A DNA stretch of 11,854 bases from Flavobacteriales bacterium (GTDB lineage: Bacteria > Bacteroidota > Bacteroidia > Flavobacteriales > Flavobacteriaceae). Under the pieces are notes generated by a model. The model was given only the letters and a program-made list of their open reading frames with translations, had not been told where the DNA came from and ran no database searches. Of this stretch, positions 6,232 through 11,854 are shown one piece after another (the stretch's first letter is position 1; each line of letters opens with the position of its first letter). The stretch spans positions 1 through 11,854 of the forward strand of contig JALVKK010000152.1 in the NCBI GenBank assembly GCA_027033875.1, written 5' to 3'. Both the position numbers and the translations under genes were made by a program.

Positions 6232-7473
6232 CTATTTAATATTGTCCGATGAAGCTTCGCCATAACCGATGATTTTGGTAAAACGGGCACCGGGGGCTTT
6301 GTAGTAAACCAATACCGTATAGATATTTTCGGTTTGTGCAAAATTACCTTCAATTCTTGTCCAATCAATCTGACCTTCTGCATTTTTTGTAACAAACATA
6401 TAATCATAATAAGCTTGTTTGAGCAATTGGACATTTTCGTACAAACCGGTTTCGTTATTAAATGTTAATTGCGATGACTCATCAGCCGTAAAATCGTTGA
6501 AATATCCGATGACATAAAGCCTTTCGTTATCATTCAAATCGCCTTTGAAAGTAAAATGCACTTTGATATATTCCGCTTCACTGTGTGCATCGTCGTAGGC
6601 TTGAGTCGAATTAATTATATAACAACCGTCGATATCCTTAAAAAATAAATAATGTGTACGCGGTTCGGCTACATAAGTATAAAAATCATATAATTTGTCA
6701 GATAATTCTTTGTATGAAATGCCGTAATTATAACCGCGAACATCATTGCATTCAAACCGGCGAAACTCATTGATGCCGTCAAAAAGCGCCTTGTTCGGAT
6801 AATGATATGCCCATTCTGTTCCTTTATAAAATGTAGGACGTCTGAAATTGATACTGTAATTTAGATTATTGTTTTGAAATATCTTGACTAAAAGATTTTC
6901 ACTTTCATTTAATATGGTATAGCCGGACAAATACAACGAGAAATCAATAAATTGCATACGATCTTTAATTTGTACATCATTCGGCCATTTGACTTGCACT
7001 CCGACATTGATGTCTTTTTGATATAATATAAATGCTTTGCTAAACACCACCTGTTCATCTTCATCTAAAACTTGCAGAATATAATTTCCTGAAAGTAAAA
7101 TACGGGTATCCTCATTGGGCAAAACCAAATGATAATGGGTATAAGATTGCAAGGTTCCGGTCGATTCGGTTATATCGGTGATGATACTCGATGCAAATCC
7201 GTCAATATATTCCGATTCGTTTAAAATACTCGGTTGCCAATTTTCGTCATATCGCAATATCTTATAGGAATATTCTTTTTCATCGGCTTGCAAATCGTCA
7301 AAAGAAAAATTGATGCGGTGTCCTAATTCTATTATAGGCGACGATATTGGTTGTCGTCCGTCATCGAGTTTAACGGTTTTGATATAATATGGCGGTTTTA
7401 CCAACAAATCTTGCAGTTGCGCTTGGGCTATTTGCAAAAAAATAAATGTAAAAACAACAAGCAAATTTCTCAT
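6232..7473 (-). CDS. type IX secretion system plug protein (DUF5103 family)
   Basis: This 413-aa protein belongs to the DUF5103 family, now named for the T9SS plug. In Flavobacterium the plug closes the periplasmic side of the giant SprA translocon. The start is ATG at 7473; two upstream in-frame TTG codons (7479, 7482) would only lengthen the signal peptide. Residues 1-18 (MRNLLVVFTFIFLQIAQA) form a signal peptide, with predicted cleavage after Ala18 leaving Gln19 at the new N-terminus. Family-like segments are VKPPYYIKTVKL, FSFDDLQADEKEYSYKI and GYNYGISYKEL. The last ~110 residues (LYVIGYFNDFT... YYDYMFVT) look like a CBM48/glycogen-binding-type Ig fold. The gene lies 30 nt after tamL on the same strand and is probably co-transcribed. 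Family assignment is good; activity as the SprA plug is inferred from the family. Confidence 0.83.
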   Translation of the reverse strand: MRNLLVVFTFIFLQIAQAQLQDLLVKPPYYIKTVKLDDGRQPISSPIIELGHRINFSFDDLQADEKEYSYKILRYDENWQPSILNESEYIDGFASSIITDITESTGTLQSYTHYHLVLPNEDTRILLSGNYILQVLDEDEQVVFSKAFILYQKDINVGVQVKWPNDVQIKDRMQFIDFSLYLSGYTILNESENLLVKIFQNNNLNYSINFRRPTFYKGTEWAYHYPNKALFDGINEFRRFECNDVRGYNYGISYKELSDKLYDFYTYVAEPRTHYLFFKDIDGCYIINSTQAYDDAHSEAEYIKVHFTFKGDLNDNERLYVIGYFNDFTADESSQLTFNNETGLYENVQLLKQAYYDYMFVTKNAEGQIDWTRIEGNFAQTENIYTVLVYYKAPGARFTKIIGYGEASSDNIK

Positions 7474-7503
7474 AATCAACAATTTAATGCATTAATCATC
7501 TGT

Positions 7504-10017
7504 CTAGAACGGATAACTGATTCCAATATTCAGTACCCCGTCGGTTAATTTTGTATTTTTTAAGTCAATCCAACGATTATTATCGTCTTTGGACGGATCA
7601 TAAACTTTGTAAGCCAAATCAAAGCGAATAATAAAGTAGGTAAAATCGACTCGCAATCCGAATCCGTTGGCGATAGCTATATCTTTTAAAGATTTGAATC
7701 CCGAAAAACGACTTTTAGGATCGATTTCTCCGTTATGAATATTCCAGATATTGCCGGCATCACCAAAAACAGCCCCTTTAAAATATCCGGCTATCGGAAA
7801 ACGGTATTCGATATTGGTTGTCAATTTAAAATTAGCTTCATTAAATTCATTGGGTCCGCCTGTCGAACCGGGTCCCAAAGAATACGCACGCCAACCTCTG
7901 ATATCATTGGAACCGCCTGCAAAATAACTCGATACAAAAGGAACACTCTTGGAATTGCCGTAGGGTGCCGCATATCCGATAAAAGCTCGGTAAGCTAAAA
8001 TATGTTCTTTGTGCAATTGCCAGTGTTTGATAAAACTCAAATCGGTTTTAAAATATTCGGCATAAGGTACTTCGTTGATAACATATTGTCCGTATTCATT
8101 GGTGTTTAATGACTGTTTTAACAAGCTCAACATTCCGCCTGCTAATTCAAATGTCGAATTAAACAAATAAAAATCAGGTTGCAACAGATGTTTACGACTA
8201 TCATAAAAGAAATCGAATTTATTACTCAGAATAAAAATATTTTGGGTAATTCGTTTTTCACGCTCCTTAATATTTTTCAGTTGGCGGTACAAATCCGGAT
8301 GAGTTGTCTCAAAATAAGCATTTTGCAATAAAGAATTGATATAAGCATCTGCAGCATCGGGGGCATTAAGGCTTTGTCCCAATTGTGAGGCAATATCTTG
8401 TACTTGTCTGAAAGCCAGCGTATATATCTCAAAATATTTGTAATCTTTTTTGTTGGTTATAAACATATAGTTTAACAAATCGAACTTAAATTTTCGTTCT
8501 TTAATAGGTCGCCATTCAAAACCGAAAATACCGGCATATTTGCTGCGGTCCAAACCTATATTTGTTTGCGAATTTGACAAAAAAGTTATATATGTTTTAG
8601 GCAACATATATCGCGGAATATATTTGCTCAATCCGAAAGGCAGTAACAAACTTGGAAATTTTAAGGTTATGTCCGCGCCAAATTCTTTTACGTCAAAAAA
8701 TTGTTCGGACGGATTGATACCTTTGGATGTTGCCGTCATAAAATATAAGGAAGTATTTAATATTTCAGCGCCTTTAAATAAGTTTTTGGCGCTAAACGAC
8801 ATACTGCCTTTAATACCGAAATCGTGAATATTGGAATGCATAAAATCCGTAGAGCCTTTCCAACTGAATCGTTTTTCTGGAATGAGATAGATATTGGCGT
8901 TTAGAGTTGTATCGGATTTGTTTTCTTCATACTGAATATAGGCTTGTTTGAAATTTTGCAAACTCATCAACAAACGGTGCGTACGCAATCGGTCTCTGTC
9001 GCTAAACAAATCTCCGGGTTTGATAAACACCGAATGAGCCAATGATTTCGGACTGTATCGCAATTTGTTGTTACTCGTAAATATTTGAATTCCTTCATAA
9101 ACAGCCGAATCTTTTTTTTGAAAAAAATCAAAATCTTTATTTTTTGATAAATAAATATTGACATTCTTTATTCTATATGGGACAAACGGTTCGGAATATA
9201 CCGTATCTTGTGTTGTAATATTCCTGTCCGGAATATTCAAAATAGCATTGACACGGTGTTTCGGAATACTATCGAATACCAAATCAAAATTGACATAGGA
9301 AGGTTGAAAATGATAAACACCTTTGTTTCTAAACAATTTGACCAGATTTTCTTTTTCTTTGACAAAATTATCCCTAAGATAAAAATTATGTTTTTTTATT
9401 GGACTCTTGCGCTTATATTTATTATAGAGTTTTTGTAAATACGGTGATTGAATATTTTGTTCATATCTGTCAATAATATATGGATGCTGTTTGTCAATCT
9501 TGTATATGACTTTTGCTTTGTGTTTGCTTACAGTATCGATTACAAATTCAGATTTGGCATTCAAATAAGAATGATTGATAAAATAATATTTCAACAATTC
9601 GGATGACAGTTTGATTTTACTCGTATCGACAAAAACGGGGGCTTTTCCAATTTTTTGAATGGTTTTATTGATGTCGCGATAATAATATTGCAACTGAATA
9701 ACTTGTTTGCGGGAAAGTATTTTTTTTAAGATGTTAAAATTTTTCGGGTGTTTTTGTATCCAACGGTAATAAGTTTGATTGGGGTGCTGGTCGGCAAGCA
9801 TATACAAATCAGCCAAATACGGATACCCGAAAATATACGAATTGGATTGTAGTACAATGGAACTGTTTACTTTTTCGGACGATTCTTTTTTATTGTCAAC
9901 ATAAACGGTATTTTTTCGTAACAAATATTTTCCTTCGGGAATTTTGCGATATAAATTGCAAGCCGATAGAAGTAATCCGGTTGAAAATAATAATAATATT
10001 TTTGAGAATAATTTCAT
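7504..10017 (-). CDS. tamL: TamL: BamA/TamA-family outer-membrane barrel lipoprotein
   Basis: This 837-aa Omp85-superfamily protein is the Bacteroidota lipidated version of TamA, thought to help insert outer-membrane proteins or move lipids together with a TamB partner. The N-terminus is a lipoprotein signal, MKLFSKILLLFSTGLLLSAC, with the lipobox Cys at residue 20. About residues 30-370 should hold POTRA-like repeats, and the rest forms a 16-strand barrel. Supporting marks are GGSNDIRGW (701-709), which holds the conserved L6-loop (V/I)RG(F/Y/W) motif, a late strand GAVFGDAGNIW, and a terminal Phe (GISYPF) as the barrel signal. No tamB gene is in the window; it may be elsewhere. The ATG at 10017 gives the full signal peptide. 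A good -7 box lies just upstream, and the plug gene follows 30 nt after the stop. TamL identity rests on lipobox plus barrel; a paralogue cannot be excluded. Confidence 0.85.
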   Translation of the reverse strand: MKLFSKILLLFSTGLLLSACNLYRKIPEGKYLLRKNTVYVDNKKESSEKVNSSIVLQSNSYIFGYPYLADLYMLADQHPNQTYYRWIQKHPKNFNILKKILSRKQVIQLQYYYRDINKTIQKIGKAPVFVDTSKIKLSSELLKYYFINHSYLNAKSEFVIDTVSKHKAKVIYKIDKQHPYIIDRYEQNIQSPYLQKLYNKYKRKSPIKKHNFYLRDNFVKEKENLVKLFRNKGVYHFQPSYVNFDLVFDSIPKHRVNAILNIPDRNITTQDTVYSEPFVPYRIKNVNIYLSKNKDFDFFQKKDSAVYEGIQIFTSNNKLRYSPKSLAHSVFIKPGDLFSDRDRLRTHRLLMSLQNFKQAYIQYEENKSDTTLNANIYLIPEKRFSWKGSTDFMHSNIHDFGIKGSMSFSAKNLFKGAEILNTSLYFMTATSKGINPSEQFFDVKEFGADITLKFPSLLLPFGLSKYIPRYMLPKTYITFLSNSQTNIGLDRSKYAGIFGFEWRPIKERKFKFDLLNYMFITNKKDYKYFEIYTLAFRQVQDIASQLGQSLNAPDAADAYINSLLQNAYFETTHPDLYRQLKNIKEREKRITQNIFILSNKFDFFYDSRKHLLQPDFYLFNSTFELAGGMLSLLKQSLNTNEYGQYVINEVPYAEYFKTDLSFIKHWQLHKEHILAYRAFIGYAAPYGNSKSVPFVSSYFAGGSNDIRGWRAYSLGPGSTGGPNEFNEANFKLTTNIEYRFPIAGYFKGAVFGDAGNIWNIHNGEIDPKSRFSGFKSLKDIAIANGFGLRVDFTYFIIRFDLAYKVYDPSKDDNNRWIDLKNTKLTDGVLNIGISYPF

Positions 10018-10033
10018 ATATTTACCAATCCTA

Positions 10034-10041
10034 CAAAAGTA
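10034..10041 (-). promoter_or_regulatory. -7 box TACTTTTG for tamL-plug operon
   Basis: CAAAAGTA on the + strand reads TACTTTTG on the - strand, a full match to TAnnTTTG. It lies 16 nt upstream of the tamL ATG, giving a leader of about 10 nt, as often seen in Bacteroidota. No TTTG is visible at the -33 distance. Confidence 0.5.
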
Positions 10042-10178
10042 ATTTTTTTTAGGGAATTATTTAGAACCGTTTTTATGGTTATTTTGATATATTTGTCACT
10101 TGTCAAATTTGTTAAATTCATATTAGTTTATCAATAAGGGTGGAAATTATATTTGCCTGACATATCAAATATTTCGAT
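10042..10178. other. non-coding AT-rich gap, nothing clear
   Basis: Between the tamL promoter and the gene remnant there is no supported gene or RNA. It holds two + strand TATATTTG words (10088-10095, 10148-10155) with no gene downstream to use them, and an imperfect TTTGTCACTTGTCAAA inverted repeat (10092-10107). All are compatible with chance in this composition. Confidence 0.4.
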
Positions 10179-10496
10179 TTATTGGATATTTAGAACTTTA
10201 ATTTGAAAAAATCGATAATCGGATTGGATAAGTTTTAACATTGATTTCAGGTTGGTTACACCTTTATCTATAATCAGCAGATCAGCATTTAAAAGTAAAA
10301 TATCATTGTTTTCATGTTGAGAAATGAAATCACCATCATTTGATTTTGTTTTTTCTAATAAAAAATTATAATCAGTTGCAACAAGTTCATCAACATCATC
10401 GAAATTGGAATAAGCGGAAATATATGTGTATAAACCTTTTGTAGATTTACTGTAACCAAGTGCTGCTATGATCGTATTAACGATTAATGTAAAATT
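10179..10496 (-). pseudogene. start-less 105-codon reading frame, probable gene remnant
   Basis: On the - strand one frame stays open from just after TGA (10497-10499) to TAA (10179-10181), 105 codons, with no ATG, GTG or TTG near its beginning. The first ATG in frame is codon 86. It overlaps the last 13 nt of the glutaminyl cyclotransferase gene in another frame. The translation looks protein-like rather than random, with segments such as AALGYSKSTKGLYTYISAYS, NFDDVDELVATDYNFLLEK, NNDILLLNADLLIIDKGV and TNLKSMLKLIQ. The beta-strand DILLLNADLLIID resembles a core strand of an alpha/beta fold, but I do not recognise the family. The likeliest reading is the 3' portion of a gene whose 5' end was lost by deletion next to the cyclotransferase. 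An alternative is a live gene using a rare ATT/ATC/ATA start with coupling to the upstream stop. Confidence 0.45.
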
Positions 10497-11509
10497 TCAA
10501 TCTCAAACATCTTATCCCATTTTTTGCCGGTTACAAACAGATGTCCGGTTTTTTTGTCGTAAGCTATACCGTTTAATACATCGAGTTGCGGGTGTTTGGT
10601 AACTTTGTTGTGCAAATCAGACAGATTAATGATGGCTTCAACCGCACCGGTTTGCGGGTCAATAATTGCCAGTGCATTTTTTTGCCAAACATTGGTGTAG
10701 ATTTTTCCGCCAACCCATTCCAATTCGTTGATACGGGTAATTTTATGCCGGTTAGTATAAACATTGATAAAGTCTTTTTCGTCGAGTGTTTTCGGGTCGA
10801 GTTGCCAAATTTTTTCGGTACCGTCAGATTTATACAAGATTTTACCATCGTTGCATAACCCCCAGCCTTCTTTACTGTTTCGGTATTGAAATTCACCTGT
10901 TTTGGTTAAACGGGTATTGTAAGTAAAACCAATACCGCTTTGCCAAGTCAGTTGATAAACTTTATCGTTGAGAATACTGATACCTTCGCCGAAATATTTT
11001 CGGTCCAAATCTATTTTTTTGTAGATTTTTCCTGTTTTATAATCCGTTTTTCGTAAACTCGATTCGCCGTTCAATCCCGTACCTTCGTAAAGTGTGTCTT
11101 TATAAAATTCGAGTCCTTGTGTAAAGGCGTTGATGTCGTGCGGATAAGTATTGAGCAGTTTGTATGACAAAATTTTCGGGCTAATACCGGCATAAAGTTC
11201 CAGATTTTTGGATATTTTTTTCAAACTTTTACCGTCTTTGATAAAATCAAATGAAATTTGATGAACGCCTAATTTGAACGACTTGTCAAGTTTGAAATCA
11301 ATTTGATTTTGATAAGGTATTTTAGTCAATTCTTTGTTATCAACAGCAATATAAATTTGATCAATATCAGATTTATTTAAGTTGTTAAATTGTACTTTTA
11401 TACTTTTACCTTGCTGTGGTTTTTCAGGTAAACTAATTTGAATATTAACTTCCTTTTGACAAGAAGTTAAGACAATGAATAGTAATAATATCGCTAATGT
11501 TTTTTTCAT
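10484..11509 (-). CDS. lipoprotein glutaminyl-peptide cyclotransferase
   Basis: This enzyme turns an N-terminal Gln of exported proteins into pyroglutamate. The 341-aa protein starts at ATG 11509 with a lipoprotein signal (MKKTLAILLLFIVLTSC, Cys17 lipidated), so it should be tethered to a membrane on the periplasmic side. About residues 24-108 form an Ig-like extra domain. The rest is the plant-type five-bladed beta-propeller cyclotransferase domain, shown by YPHDINAFTQGLEF (122-135), YEGTG (141-145), KYFGEGI (171-177), EGWGL (214-218), INELEWVGGKIYTNVW (260-275) and LNGIAYD (312-318). Length and motif order fit a complete enzyme. It lies 69 nt after accD on the same strand with no strong terminator visible, so it may be part of the accD transcript or have its own promoter. 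In Bacteroidota this enzyme family acts on proteins whose signal-peptidase cut leaves Gln at +1. Confidence 0.93.
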   Translation of the reverse strand: MKKTLAILLLFIVLTSCQKEVNIQISLPEKPQQGKSIKVQFNNLNKSDIDQIYIAVDNKELTKIPYQNQIDFKLDKSFKLGVHQISFDFIKDGKSLKKISKNLELYAGISPKILSYKLLNTYPHDINAFTQGLEFYKDTLYEGTGLNGESSLRKTDYKTGKIYKKIDLDRKYFGEGISILNDKVYQLTWQSGIGFTYNTRLTKTGEFQYRNSKEGWGLCNDGKILYKSDGTEKIWQLDPKTLDEKDFINVYTNRHKITRINELEWVGGKIYTNVWQKNALAIIDPQTGAVEAIINLSDLHNKVTKHPQLDVLNGIAYDKKTGHLFVTGKKWDKMFEIEILH

Positions 11510-11578
11510 TGATTATTGAGGAAATATTTCGAATTTTCAATTCAGGCTTTCGGTCGAGGTTTCTATTTGCTACAGCTA

Positions 11579-11854
11579 TTAATTATTTTTCTTCACTAAG
11601 TCTCTTACAGGTTGATTCAAAATCAAATCGATATACAGATTGATATTATCTTTTAAATCTTTACGGTGTGAGATAAAATCTAAGAATCCGTGCTCCAATA
11701 AAAATTCCGAACGTTGAAAACCTTCGGGCAAATCTTTACCGGTTGTATCCTTGATAACACGTGGTCCGGCAAAACCGATTAAAGCACCGGGTTCGGCAAT
11801 ATTAATGTCGCCGAGCATGGCAAATGAAGCCGTCGTGCCACCGGTTGTCGGGTC
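11579..11854 (-). CDS. accD: acetyl-CoA carboxylase carboxyltransferase beta subunit, C-terminal end
   Basis: The last 91 residues of AccD, which with AccA transfers the carboxyl group from carboxybiotin to acetyl-CoA to make malonyl-CoA for fatty acid synthesis. The frame runs off the right edge of the window. The first residues seen, DPTTGGTTASFAMLGD, continue into EPGALIGFAGPRVI, LPEGFQRSEFLLEHGFLDFI and a terminal NQPVRDLVKKNN, all characteristic of AccD. The N-terminal zinc ribbon lies outside the window. The ATG at 11818 is an internal Met, not a start. Downstream, a small GAATT-TTC-AATTC repeat (11531-11543) lies in the 69-nt gap to the cyclotransferase but is too weak to call as a terminator. 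Confidence 0.97.
   Translation of the reverse strand, partial: DPTTGGTTASFAMLGDINIAEPGALIGFAGPRVIKDTTGKDLPEGFQRSEFLLEHGFLDFISHRKDLKDNINLYIDLILNQPVRDLVKKNN

Noticed and set aside
8540..8827. + strand frame inside tamL
   Set aside because: Antisense shadow of the barrel region; no start context or domain.
9110..9130. Frameshift at T8/A7 homopolymers in tamL
   Set aside because: The reading frame runs through without interruption and both flanks look like the same protein.
10088..10155. + strand promoters (two TATATTTG words)
   Set aside because: No + strand gene or recognisable RNA follows, and no -33 elements are seen.
10573..10896. 107-codon - strand frame overlapping the cyclotransferase
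   Set aside because: Same strand, different frame from a motif-complete cyclotransferase; composition is that of a shadow.

Overview
The window looks like chromosomal DNA from a low-GC member of the Bacteroidota, most likely the Flavobacteriia. Four things point there. The base composition is AT-rich. Promoter-like -7 boxes fit TAnnTTTG, and Shine-Dalgarno sites are weak or absent. The window carries Bacteroidota-specific families: a DUF5103 / type IX secretion (T9SS) plug protein and a TamL-type lipoprotein barrel. The sigma factor and the glycosyltransferase are also of flavobacterial type. This is mostly a housekeeping and envelope region. I see no phage, transposase, CRISPR array or obvious defence island, and no tRNA or rRNA.

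Left part (1-2291, + strand): the tail of a YraN/UPF0102 gene, a palindrome that overlaps a possible promoter, then a packed three-gene unit. That unit is a 91-aa cysteine-rich membrane-anchored protein, a membrane-bound family 2 glycosyltransferase 6 nt later, and a sigma-70/ECF-type sigma factor that overlaps the glycosyltransferase by 13 nt and appears to start at TTG.

Centre: a class II (adenosylcobalamin-dependent) ribonucleotide reductase, nrdJ (- strand), converges on the sigma factor with a 9-nt gap. A very AT-rich ~290-nt divergent region with two small perfect inverted repeats separates nrdJ from an extended-SDR NAD-dependent epimerase/dehydrogenase (+ strand).

Right part (6232-11854, all - strand, reading right to left): the end of accD (fatty acid synthesis), a lipoprotein glutaminyl cyclotransferase, a start-less 105-codon reading frame that looks like a gene remnant, then tamL and the T9SS plug gene 30 nt apart. 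The cyclotransferase, TamL and the plug are all envelope proteins. The plug's predicted signal peptide leaves Gln at +1, which is the substrate type for the cyclotransferase (the Bacteroidetes 'Q-rule').

Convergent genes meet at 6096-6231 across a strong palindrome nested inside an 11-bp perfect inverted repeat, which may be a bidirectional terminator or a small repeat element. Nothing here can be proved to be a new system. The best leads are the gene remnant at 10182-10496, the nested repeat at 6098-6230, the palindrome at 329-349, the unstudied small Cys-rich protein, and the CBM48-like end of the plug protein.
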